From Peristeroidobacter soli (GTDB lineage: Bacteria > Pseudomonadota > Gammaproteobacteria > Steroidobacterales > Steroidobacteraceae), in contig NZ_RYEV01000011.1 in assembly GCF_004138485.1 (NCBI RefSeq), positions 1-64,000 of the forward strand: a stretch of 64,000 nt of DNA, in the 5' to 3' direction. The position numbers and the translations under genes are program-made. Shown one piece after another: positions 24,801-32,043 of this stretch (position 1 is its first letter; each line of letters begins with the position of its first letter). The notes beneath the pieces were generated by a model. The model made no database searches, was not told the DNA's origin, and was given only the letters and a program-made list of their open reading frames with translations.

Positions 24801-25398
24801 AAATACACTCAAATACGTGCTGACAACGACCAGCGCCAATCTCGGCAACATGATCAGCATGGCGGTCGCGTCGGTGTTCTTGCCGTTCTTGCCGCTGACT
24901 GCCGGGCAAATCCTGCTCAACAATTTTCTCTCCGACATCCCAGCAGTGGGAATCGCAGATGACAGCGTCGATCGCGAACTGGTGGAGCGCCCGCGGCGGT
25001 GGGACATCCGCTTCATCGGCCGGTTCATGCTGGAGTTCGGATTGTTGAGCTCCGTGTTCGATTTCCTGACGTTCGGCGCGCTCCTCTATATATTCCACGC
25101 CTCGCCGGAAATGTTCCGCACGGCGTGGTTCATCGAATCGCTGCTGACCGAGTTGGTGATTGCGCTCGTCGTGCGCACGCGGCGGACCTTCTTCCACAGC
25201 CGGCCAGGAAATACACTGTTGGTTTCAACGCTGGTGCTCATAGTGCTGACGCTGGCGATTCCTTATCTGCCATTCGCGCCTGCCCTTGGGTTCATGCCGT
25301 TACCTGCGGCGCTCGTCATGACGGTAATTGCCATTACCGGGTTCTACGTTCTGGCGGCGGAGACCACGAAGCACTGGTTCTATCGCTTGGCGGACTGA
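21865..25398 (+). CDS. Fusion of UPF0104/LPG-synthase-type membrane domain with MgtA-like P-type ATPase
   Basis: An 1177-residue membrane protein. Residues about 25-335 form a multi-helix domain like the UPF0104/lysylphosphatidylglycerol-synthase membrane region, including FRSIGILPGGLGAFE. From about 348 the chain is a complete P-type ATPase: cation-transporter N-terminal domain, actuator loop with LTGESFPVEKE, phosphorylation site DKTGT at Asp669, hinge GDGVNDAPAM and terminal helices with the MgtA-like block RFMLEFGLLSSVFDFLTFG. The P3B type imports magnesium in other bacteria. The GTG start has GAGGAG upstream and lies 7 nt after ppsA, implying one transcript. No stop or frame change separates the domains. 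Function of the fused N-terminal domain is unknown. Confidence 0.9.
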   Translation: MVLQAEHPATSWFGRQAPDSGRTRWLSWLAGVALVGALGIAVVHFSEAEEIARLAQGAQPWWLLLAFALQIGTYFAQGEIWRAIGNAAGFALTHAAAARLSLAKLFVDQALPSAGISGTAAVAKHLEQAGMAKPAVMAGVAINLTSYFTIYVVLLLAAVFLLPISGPAGRAVMLAAAVFVACAVALIVLMFLLPGRVGSRLPQQLGHIHPLKSLLASFEAADTVMVRNRRLFLVACAGQAAIMLLDAATVWVLIKALGVTATASAVFASFMISNVFRSIGILPGGLGAFETSSVVTLQLVTVPLPVALSATLLFRGLSFWLPMIPGMWLSRRIFGRRPGGSAATNAGDYWSLTVDDLLRQLGTTRSGLASAQAAERLARFGPNELRKQKPLSRLAVLLRQLASPLLLLLVFAVVVAAASGDLTNATIVLTILCVSVFIGYSREYSAHAAAAALRERVKIRASVLRDGQAQSVPTEEVVPGDVVLLSAGNLVPADALVFEAADGFVSESVLTGESFPVEKEPGVIAADAPLGKRPNCVYLGTNVRSGNLRCVVVATGAATQFGAIAQRLALRPPQTEFDRGIRSFGYWLTSAMLVMVLLVFAAHMLAGRPVVETLLFAIALAVGLSPELLPAILSVNLARGAQMMARHGVLVRHLNAIENLGSMDVLCTDKTGTLTEGVINLEGGYDATGMASPAVVELGAINAALETGIAIPLDDAILATRKPDLTNVEKRGEIPFDFVRKRVSVLIERDGRVQLISKGAFEHVLDACTTLATGVALNEGERAGLVQRYAIWSSQGIRVLAVATRYIEKKEKYDRNDEHDLAFEGFLTFMDRPKEGAAKALSELAALGVCVKLITGDSKLVAQHVAGLVGMRHERVLTGMQLDELHDEALWREAERTDLFVEVDPNQKERIILSLKKMGHVVGFLGDGVNDAPAMHAADTSLSVEYAVDVAREAADFVLLERDLDVIRRGVEEGRRTFANTLKYVLTTTSANLGNMISMAVASVFLPFLPLTAGQILLNNFLSDIPAVGIADDSVDRELVERPRRWDIRFIGRFMLEFGLLSSVFDFLTFGALLYIFHASPEMFRTAWFIESLLTELVIALVVRTRRTFFHSRPGNTLLVSTLVLIVLTLAIPYLPFAPALGFMPLPAALVMTVIAITGFYVLAAETTKHWFYRLAD

Positions 25399-25684
25399 GC
25401 GCGCTGCTGGGATTCTGGGTCCTCGACCTCGTGTTCCGCTGCAGCCATGTCAACAACCACCACGGACACCGTCGAACTGCACGCATTGCATTCCTTGCCC
25501 GGAAAACATGCATTCGTGTGCTCTGCGTAGCCAGCCAGGAAATGCCCTGTGTCGTAGACGCAAGCGCCCGTGACCAGGAGCATGGAGCTGGGCGTGCTCG
25601 GGCAGAGTTCTCGACTATCGAACAACTGCACGAGGCTAAGCATTACATCCATGCGCGGATGCGAGTTGGACGGGAGGGACCTTC
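25399..25684. other. Gap with no recognisable gene
   Basis: This 286-bp stretch between the ATPase fusion and the cytochrome gene carries open frames on both strands, but none has a convincing ribosome site or resembles a known family. No hairpin followed by a T-run was found. A promoter for the cytochrome gene may lie here, but no clear -35/-10 pair could be picked. Confidence 0.4.
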
Positions 25685-26101
25685 GTGCGAATTTCACAAA
25701 TCATTGCTGTTGTCGCGCTTGCATCAGTTACAGCTTGCGCCGGTCAAACATCACGCCGGGAGGTGTCCCAGATGTCCGGCAAGGAGATGTATGGGCGGCT
25801 GTGTACGAGCTGTCACGGGGTGGGAGGAAGAGGCAATGGCCCAATGGCTCCGATGCTGAAGGTGGAAGTGCCCGACCTGACCGGAATCGCGCAGCGCCAT
25901 GGCGGCGAATTTCCGGCGGAGCAGGTGAGGCGCACCATCGACGGACGATTCGAGCGTCCGGCCCATGGGCTGCCGTACATGCCGGTCTGGGGCTGGAAAT
26001 TCTATGATGCCGAAGCCTCGAATGACGCGGAGGCGCGTGCGCTCGCCGACTCACTGATCGATCGCCTGGTCGTGTATCTTGGCTCGATACAGGAAGACTG
26101 A
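25685..26101 (+). CDS. c-type cytochrome lipoprotein
   Basis: A 138-residue protein with a short signal sequence and a lipobox-like ASVTAC, so probably anchored by lipid at about Cys18. One heme site, CTSCH, lies near residues 40-44 after GKEMYGRLC, and Met residues in YMPVWGW could give the axial ligand. It would carry electrons in the periplasm. The start is a GTG with GGGAGGGAC upstream. It stands alone between the ATPase fusion and the convergent VIT gene, so its redox partners cannot be told from context; the bd oxidase in this window does not use cytochrome c. Confidence 0.85.
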   Translation: MRISQIIAVVALASVTACAGQTSRREVSQMSGKEMYGRLCTSCHGVGGRGNGPMAPMLKVEVPDLTGIAQRHGGEFPAEQVRRTIDGRFERPAHGLPYMPVWGWKFYDAEASNDAEARALADSLIDRLVVYLGSIQED

Positions 26102-26179
26102 ACTCTGCGGCCGGATTGGCCAGTGCCGGCTTGACACTCGACGGGGGAGGAGCGAATGAAGAAAGGGAAGCGTCGAGCT

Positions 26180-26872
26180 TTACCCGACAGCGCCGAACAG
26201 GGCACCCGCAGCGCTCGTCACGGCCATGGCCATCGCTCCCCACAAGGTCACGCGCCACGCGCCAACCGATAGACGAGCGCCGCCGATGTTAGCGGCGAGT
26301 GCACCCAGCATCGCCAGCAATCCCACAGAGACTGCCGACACCGCCCAGCTCACAACAGGCTCAGGCGCGAGCATCACAACGATCAATGGAAACATCGCGC
26401 CCACTGCGAAGCTCGCTGCCGATGACAGAGCGGCCTGGACGGGCCGAGCGGTGAGCGTTTCGGCAAGGCCCAACTCATCGCGCGCATGGGCACCAAGTGC
26501 ATCGTGCGCCATGAGTTGCTCAGCGACTTGCCGCGCCAATTCGGGTGTCAGGCCTCGGCGGATATAGATGCCAGCCAGTTCACGCCCCTCGGCTGCGTAG
26601 TCAGTAGCCAATTCCTGGCGCTCGCGGGCTAGATCGGCTTTTTCCGTGTCCGCCTGTGAGCTCACGGAAACATATTCACCTGCCGCCATTGAGGCTGCAC
26701 CGGCGATGAGTCCAGCGACGCCTGCGGTGAGAACGCCTCGCATATCAGAGCCAGCGGCCGCCACGCCCAGAATCAGGCTGGCCGTGGAAATCAATCCATC
26801 GTTGGCGCCGAGCACTGCCGCTCGCAGCCAGCCAATGCGCTGCGTCCGGTGTCGTTCGGTATGTCTTCGCAC
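26180..26872 (-). CDS. VIT1/CCC1-family transporter
   Basis: A 230-residue membrane protein of the VIT1/CCC1 family, which moves iron or manganese out of the cytoplasm. Visible features are the family N-terminus (WLRAAVLGANDGLISTASLI), the AGAASMAAGEYVSVSSQ segment containing conserved metal-site residues, a cytoplasmic helical region with repeated glutamates (about 75-135) and three C-terminal helices. Length is normal. It is transcribed alone on the minus strand, convergent with the cytochrome gene. Substrate is not decided by the sequence. Confidence 0.92.
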   Translation of the reverse strand: MRRHTERHRTQRIGWLRAAVLGANDGLISTASLILGVAAAGSDMRGVLTAGVAGLIAGAASMAAGEYVSVSSQADTEKADLARERQELATDYAAEGRELAGIYIRRGLTPELARQVAEQLMAHDALGAHARDELGLAETLTARPVQAALSSAASFAVGAMFPLIVVMLAPEPVVSWAVSAVSVGLLAMLGALAANIGGARLSVGAWRVTLWGAMAMAVTSAAGALFGAVG

Positions 26873-27220
26873 CTCGGGGCTCCTTTGAAATATACGTCGT
26901 CTGCCAGGTTATATCGTAGTTGGCGCTTCGCGCGGGAAGCGACAGGTTTCTGCGCGGGGCGCGGAAGTCTCGAAGCGCGACGGGTCCGAGTAATTCGCAC
27001 AGGCTCTAAAGATGAGATTCGTGAGCTGCGCTCGCCGCTGCCGAAGGCTCGACAAGCAATCCGGTCCTCCGCGTAACGTCTCCGGAATTCCCACGTGGAG
27101 CAGGCGGCGGCTCGCGATTAGGCAGGTTCTCGGCGTTCTTGGCGGGAATCCCTAATAACCCCGCGCGGTGCGAGACGACACTCTGAAAACTTCAATGCCA
27201 AGCGGCGAGGCCCGCACCTC
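26873..27220. other. Intergenic region between divergent VIT and histidine kinase genes
   Basis: About 350 bp without a supported gene. It must hold the promoters for the VIT gene (leftward) and the kinase gene (rightward). Short open frames here look like random reading of GC-rich DNA. No repeat, tRNA-like fold or clear operator was seen. Confidence 0.4.
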
Positions 27221-29959
27221 ATGAATGCCGGGAGCGCGGATCATCCGCTCGTCACAGTGCAACTGGACGCCGGTGCCATCCAGGGCCGGCTGCAGCTGTC
27301 GCGTGCCTTCGGGATTTTGGTGGCGACGCTCGGCGCGAGTGTGTTACTCGGCTGGTGGTTGCGCATTCCCATCGTGACCACCGTTCTCCCCGGGCTCGTA
27401 TCGATGAAGGCGAATACGGCACTTGGCTTTGTGATGACTGGTATCGCCTTGGCACTCGCGCCCTGGAGCAGCCGAGGTGCCGCTCACGTCGCGCGTATCT
27501 GCGCGTCGATTACGATGGCGATGGCGTCGCTTACGCTGCTCGAATACGGCAGGGGTGTCGATCTTGGCATCGACAATCTTCTGATCACCGGTCTGAACTA
27601 CCAGCCGCCGCCGACCCGCATGTCGCTCGCTACCGCCGTGGCGTTTGTGGCAGCGAGCCTGCCGGTGCTGCTGCTGTCGCGCACTCCCCGCAACAGCCCG
27701 CTCATTCGTGACATCGCCGCCATGGCCAGCGCTATCGTCGTCATCATAGGCACAGTCGGACTGATTGGTTACGCCATTGATATCGACGTGCTGTACTCAT
27801 GGGCCGCATTCGGTACGGTGGCGATGCACACTGCGGCGGCGTTCTGTCTGCTGGGAAGCGGCTTGTGGTTGATCCGAACTCGTTGGCGTGCGCCGCGCGC
27901 CGAGGAGGTACGCATCGCCCGGCGCGCGAGCGGGCTCATTGCGTTGGCTGCGTGCGCGCTCGGCATCGCCGCCCTCGTCTCGAACGCGAACAGCTTGAAA
28001 AGTATGTTGGCGCAAGGATTGGAGTCGACGCTTCATGCGCGCGCCGCACAGATCCGCACCTCCATGACGCTGCGAGCGAATCGCGCTTCGGTGCTAGCAA
28101 ATCGGCACGACTTGCTCCGGTGGGTACGGCTCCTGGCGGCCGATCCGACGCGCTCGGATCTTCGCGGCGCCATCCGTGAGGAGGCCCAGAGCCATGCTGC
28201 GGGCGATGTTACATCCATTATTGTGATGGATGGTGCCGGTCGCGAGCTGGTCAGCATTGGCAATCCGATGGAGCGCGACGCGCAGGGTTTGCATGCCACG
28301 GCCGATATTCCAACCACGCTCGCGTGGAATCGGGGCATCCACGTTCGACACGAAGTGCCGTTGGACGACGAGCTGGGGCCGCTCGGCACGCTCGTAATGG
28401 AGCAGTACATGCCTGAAGCCACTCGCGGCCTGCTCGGTTTGGCGGAGGCATTCGGAAAATCGTCGCGCCTGATGTTGTGCGACAGGCAGCGGCGCGGCAT
28501 CGATTGTTTCCACGTCAACACAACGATTCCGGCGGTGCTGTTGAAGGATACGGATCCGTTGACGCAGCCGGCGAATCGGGCGTTCAGCGGACAGCACGGG
28601 GTCACGAGCAGCTTCGCTGCGGGACGGCGGCTGACGGTCGGCTACGCTCCGATCGAGCCGTTTGGACTGGTTGTTTTGCTGAGCGTCGACTCGACGGAAA
28701 TCTATCGACCCCTCGGGCGGCAGCTGCAGTGGGTGCTGGCGCTGGTCATGGCGACCTCGTTCGCGGGTTATTTCCTGGTGAGGACATGGGTGCGACCGCT
28801 CGCCGTGAGCTTGGAACAACGGGTTCAGGCCCGGACGGCGCAGTTGGCTAAGACCAATGGGCGATTGGCACTCAGCGAGCAGCGATTCCGCACGCTGTTC
28901 GAAGCAACGCCTGTCGCGATGGTAGTCACTGACGCCGCGGGACGGATCGCGCTGGTCAATGCCGCGACCGAGGCGTTGTTTGGTTATGAGCGTAGCGAGC
29001 TGCTGGGCCAATCCATCCAGATCCTGGTACCGCGTGATCTGCGTGCGAAGCATGAAACGCTCTGCCGCGAGTTCATACGCGAAGCCAGTACGCGCCAGAT
29101 GGGGAGCGGCCAGGAGCTGCATGGACTGCGCAAAGACGGCTCTGAGTTCGTAGTCGAAATCGGACTGAGCCCGGCGCAAGCCGATGGCGGCATGACGGTG
29201 CTTGCGACGATCGTCGATCAAAGTGAGCGCTTGCGCCAGTCAGCCGTGCTGAGAAATGTGAATGCGGCGCTCAAGCGCAGCAATCTGGAGCTGGAACGGT
29301 TCGCATACGTTGCCTCACATGACCTGCAGACACCGATGCGCGGCGTCGCCAGCTTCGCTGAGTTGCTGAGCTCGAAGTATGCCGACAAGCTGGATACTCA
29401 GGCGCGCGATTGGCTGCGGCGCATAATCGACTCGATCGATCAGTTGCAGCGACTGATCCGCGACTTGCTGGAGTACTCCCGCATCGGCGCGGAAGTGCAG
29501 CCGCTGGAGCGCGTCCAGCTTCGCGACGTTTTCAATCAGGTGCTGGGTCTGCTCGAGAGCACGATACGTGATACCGGCGCGCAGGTCACGTGCGGTGAGC
29601 TGCCGACGGTCATGGGACATCGTTCGCCGCTTGTGGAGCTGCTGCTCAACCTCATCGATAACGCGATCAAATACCATGGACCTGAGTCGCCGCGCGTGTA
29701 CGTTTCAGCCGAACGCGTCGGTGGGGAATGGCAGGTCACCGTCCAGGACAACGGTATCGGCATCGCGCCTCGCTATCACGAGCGCATCTTCGAAATATTT
29801 ACGCGGCTGCACGGACCGCATGAGTTTCGTGGGACGGGCATTGGTCTTGCCGCTTGCCGTCGCATCGTTCACCGGCACGGTGGCCGCATCTGGGTGGACT
29901 CGGATGCAGGTCTAGGCAGCGTGTTCCGTTTTACCCTTCCGGAGTTGAGCGATGAGTAG
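27221..29959 (+). CDS. Membrane-bound PAS sensor histidine kinase
   Basis: A 912-residue sensor kinase. Several hydrophobic helices occupy about residues 25-235, another helix lies near 238-258, a probable extracytoplasmic sensor region follows (about 260-500), then a final helix near 505-525. A PAS domain (about 560-675) has LFEATPVAMVVTDAAGRIAL. The kinase core is of the phytochrome/bacteriophytochrome type: YVASHDLQTPMRGVASF with phospho-acceptor His700, NLIDNAIKYHG, DNGIGIAP, and GTGIGLAACRRIV. The stop overlaps the response regulator start by 8 nt, so the two are a pair. Signal unknown; the neighbouring stress genes suggest a redox or energy cue, as inference. Confidence 0.9.
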   Translation: MNAGSADHPLVTVQLDAGAIQGRLQLSRAFGILVATLGASVLLGWWLRIPIVTTVLPGLVSMKANTALGFVMTGIALALAPWSSRGAAHVARICASITMAMASLTLLEYGRGVDLGIDNLLITGLNYQPPPTRMSLATAVAFVAASLPVLLLSRTPRNSPLIRDIAAMASAIVVIIGTVGLIGYAIDIDVLYSWAAFGTVAMHTAAAFCLLGSGLWLIRTRWRAPRAEEVRIARRASGLIALAACALGIAALVSNANSLKSMLAQGLESTLHARAAQIRTSMTLRANRASVLANRHDLLRWVRLLAADPTRSDLRGAIREEAQSHAAGDVTSIIVMDGAGRELVSIGNPMERDAQGLHATADIPTTLAWNRGIHVRHEVPLDDELGPLGTLVMEQYMPEATRGLLGLAEAFGKSSRLMLCDRQRRGIDCFHVNTTIPAVLLKDTDPLTQPANRAFSGQHGVTSSFAAGRRLTVGYAPIEPFGLVVLLSVDSTEIYRPLGRQLQWVLALVMATSFAGYFLVRTWVRPLAVSLEQRVQARTAQLAKTNGRLALSEQRFRTLFEATPVAMVVTDAAGRIALVNAATEALFGYERSELLGQSIQILVPRDLRAKHETLCREFIREASTRQMGSGQELHGLRKDGSEFVVEIGLSPAQADGGMTVLATIVDQSERLRQSAVLRNVNAALKRSNLELERFAYVASHDLQTPMRGVASFAELLSSKYADKLDTQARDWLRRIIDSIDQLQRLIRDLLEYSRIGAEVQPLERVQLRDVFNQVLGLLESTIRDTGAQVTCGELPTVMGHRSPLVELLLNLIDNAIKYHGPESPRVYVSAERVGGEWQVTVQDNGIGIAPRYHERIFEIFTRLHGPHEFRGTGIGLAACRRIVHRHGGRIWVDSDAGLGSVFRFTLPELSDE

Positions 29960-30425
29960 CACTCTCGTGGCATGCGGCCGGCCCGTGGATATCCTGCTGG
30001 TCGAGGACAACGACAACGATGCGGAGCTGATGCGGCTGGCATTCCAGGACGCCAAGCTGCTGGTGAGGGTGCATCGCGTTTCTGACGGAGAGGCATGCAT
30101 GGCGTTTCTGCGCAAGCAGACGCCGTTTGAAAACGCCCCGGAACCGGACTTGGTCTTTCTCGACTTGAACATGCCGCGCATGGACGGACGCGAGGTCATG
30201 CAGGAACTAAATAAGGACGAGCGACTCAGGCATTTTCCCGTCATCGTCATGACCAGCTCCGACGCCGATGCCGATGTGCTTGCTTCATACAAGCTGCGGT
30301 GCAGCTCCTATGTCGTCAAGCCGATCGGTTTCGAGAACTTTGCGCAAATTATCCGCTCGCTCAGCAACTACTGGTTCACGGTCGTGGTTCTGCCGACCAC
30401 GGGGAGCCCGGGCACGGTCACATGA
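29952..30425 (+). CDS. Single-domain response regulator (Rcp1-like)
   Basis: A 157-residue protein made of one receiver domain: acidic residues in LLVEDNDND, phospho-acceptor Asp71 in LVFLDLNMPRMDG, Thr/Ser in VIVMTSSD and Lys in YVVKPIGF. It has no output domain. The NDND and LDLNMP pattern is that of Rcp1-type regulators that pair with phytochrome-class kinases, matching the kinase encoded just upstream with an 8-nt overlap. It likely passes phosphate onward or acts by protein contact. The last 15 residues after SNYWF look unstructured. Confidence 0.93.
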   Translation: MSSTLVACGRPVDILLVEDNDNDAELMRLAFQDAKLLVRVHRVSDGEACMAFLRKQTPFENAPEPDLVFLDLNMPRMDGREVMQELNKDERLRHFPVIVMTSSDADADVLASYKLRCSSYVVKPIGFENFAQIIRSLSNYWFTVVVLPTTGSPGTVT

Positions 30426-30443
30426 GGTGTGACAATGCAGTAC

Positions 30444-30790
30444 TCACTCAGCGGCATCGAGCGTGCGCCAGATCTGGTACTGAGCGCTGAAGTCCTGGCC
30501 GTACAGCGTGGTGCTGACAGCGCGCTGTAACGAAGTAGGTCAGTGCCTCCGGCGCGATCGGGTAGTACCAGACGCGCTCGGTCCGGCCTTTAATGGAGAT
30601 GATGGGCTCGCCGATGCCGAATGAGGCTCCCCGGCCGCGCTGGAGCGAGAACAAACGATCGTCAGCTGCGATCTCGAGTCTTGCGCCGCTCGCCGGCAAC
30701 TTTGAGTTCTCACTCACGGTCGACCACGCGCGCGCCACCAGATACGTCCGCCGCTCGCCCCTAGTATCCAACAATTCGAACGGCTCGCTT
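30444..30790 (-). pseudogene. Frameshifted relic of an unrecognised protein
   Basis: On the minus strand one frame reads EPFELLDTRGERRTYLVARA and continues through ASFGIGEPIISIKGRTERVW to PEALTYFVTA. One base would have to be restored near 30527 to continue into VSTTLYGQDFSAQYQIWRTL and a stop at 30444-30446. Both pieces have protein-like composition and join without a gap. The N-terminus is lost near 30790, next to a transposase relic on the other strand, so insertion and deletion probably destroyed it. No family was recognised. Confidence 0.5.
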
Positions 30791-30842
30791 CAGTCGAGGA
30801 CGGAAGGCGCTCGATGAGTCGTATCTCGCTATGCTGACGAAG

Positions 30843-31117
30843 ATGCTTCGCTCCATCCAGCCGCTGCAGTTCCTCCTGACGCTGGCTGGATCGAGCGCCG
30901 GCAGCTCGAGGCGATCGAGTACCTAAAGAGGAAAATCGGTTGCTGAAGGGGAGCGGCTCGGCGACCGACGCCTTCGATTCACGATGCCGAACGCCGTTGA
31001 CTCGCACGCAGAGCGTATGCGTTGGGTCGCAAAGCGCTCAGCGAACTCGACACGTTGATCGCATGAGACCCAAGGCAATGCCCGGCGAGCTGCACCACGC
31101 GTACTCGCTGGCGCGTG
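30843..31117 (+). mobile_element. Relic of integrase-type transposase with internal deletion (copy 2)
   Basis: The DNA from 30843 is clearly related to copy 1 at 173-364: [10 protein letters not shown], then RLGDRRLRF in the same order but with frameshifts, then codons for the next family segment (ALGRKALSELDTL in one frame). Directly after about 31063 the sequence reads GELHHAYSLARA at about 31086-31117, the family's C-terminal end, also found at 47126-47161. The whole catalytic core between these points is missing. It is a decayed, internally deleted copy and cannot transpose by itself. Confidence 0.65.
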
Positions 31118-31238
31118 CGCGATGCAGATCGGCAGATCGGCAGATCGGGGCCGCAGGCTATCCGCGGCGAAGGCGTCGGCGTCGACGATTGCCGTCATGC
31201 CGGCAAGTCAGTTGCCGGTAGCAGAGCGTTTTTGGTTG

Positions 31239-31688
31239 TCAGTGCAACAATCCCCAGAGAATGTCTTGCTCATGGCCGTAACCGGCCGCCCCCAGGAGAT
31301 CGACCACGGCGGGTGCGAACTGAGCAGCGACTGACGGTGCGATGCCGAGACGCACCAGTACCGATTCGTATTCGCCGACATTGTCGATCGGCTTCGTCAC
31401 GATTCCGCTCTGCTTGACATCTTGCATGATGCGCTCTGCATTTGGGATGCGCTCGGAAAGATCGTCGAACTCGGGCTTGGCAAGCCGTTCGCGGGAAAAC
31501 ACCAGCAGAGCACCGAGGGCGCCGCGCACCTGATGCTCGCTGAGGCCGAAACGTTCCTGCAGGGCTGGAACGAGGCTCCACGCGCGCTGCGCGAGGACAG
31601 GTCCATTCGCTGTGAGACACGCAATTAGGGTGGCGAGCATTGCGGCTCGCCAAAAATGCAAGCGACTTCCGCGTGTGTGCATTCGCAT
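31239..31688 (-). CDS. Secreted DUF2780-like (VcgC/VcgE) protein
   Basis: A 149-residue protein with an N-terminal signal sequence (hydrophobic core AAMLATLIACLTANGPVLA). The mature part is helical: LQERFGLSEHQVRGALGALLVFSRERL, a middle segment with PNAERIMQD, and the end APAVVDLLGAAGYGHEQDILWGLL. This matches the DUF2780 family, whose role is unknown. The frame stays open upstream to 32090, but that part has basic, random-looking composition, so a start at 31688 (or 31682) is preferred. It is transcribed divergently from the glucosidase gene. Confidence 0.68.
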   Translation of the reverse strand: MRMHTRGSRLHFWRAAMLATLIACLTANGPVLAQRAWSLVPALQERFGLSEHQVRGALGALLVFSRERLAKPEFDDLSERIPNAERIMQDVKQSGIVTKPIDNVGEYESVLVRLGIAPSVAAQFAPAVVDLLGAAGYGHEQDILWGLLH

Positions 31689-32043
31689 TTCCGGACGGAA
31701 TGTGGATCGCCACTCGAGGATTCGTTTTAGTATGGAAATTCCATCGCCACGATGCGTATGCAGGGCACGTGCTTTCACGCGCCGAACGAAGCCATACGCG
31801 TGTGCTCTGTACTCTCGTTGGTGCTTGTTCAGCGCTGCGTTGCCACCCAGACCGTGGATCAATGAGTCAGTTGGCTGCGCTTCACGCTTGGCGTTCTTTT
31901 TCCGTGCGCTCCGCCCGCGAGACAAGAGGACCTTGGGCCATCCGCGAAAAGTCCAATCGTGCGAGTGCCGTAGCCTGCGTACGTTGATCTTTTTCTGAGT
32001 TTCTCGTGCCCTGTCGAGGGCTGCGACGAGCGGGAGAATGGCC
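31689..32043. other. Intergenic region upstream of DUF2780-like and GH63 genes
   Basis: About 355 bp between divergent starts. Open frames on both strands are continuations of neighbouring frames with no ribosome site. The region should contain two promoters, but no confident -35/-10 pair or operator palindrome was identified. Confidence 0.35.
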
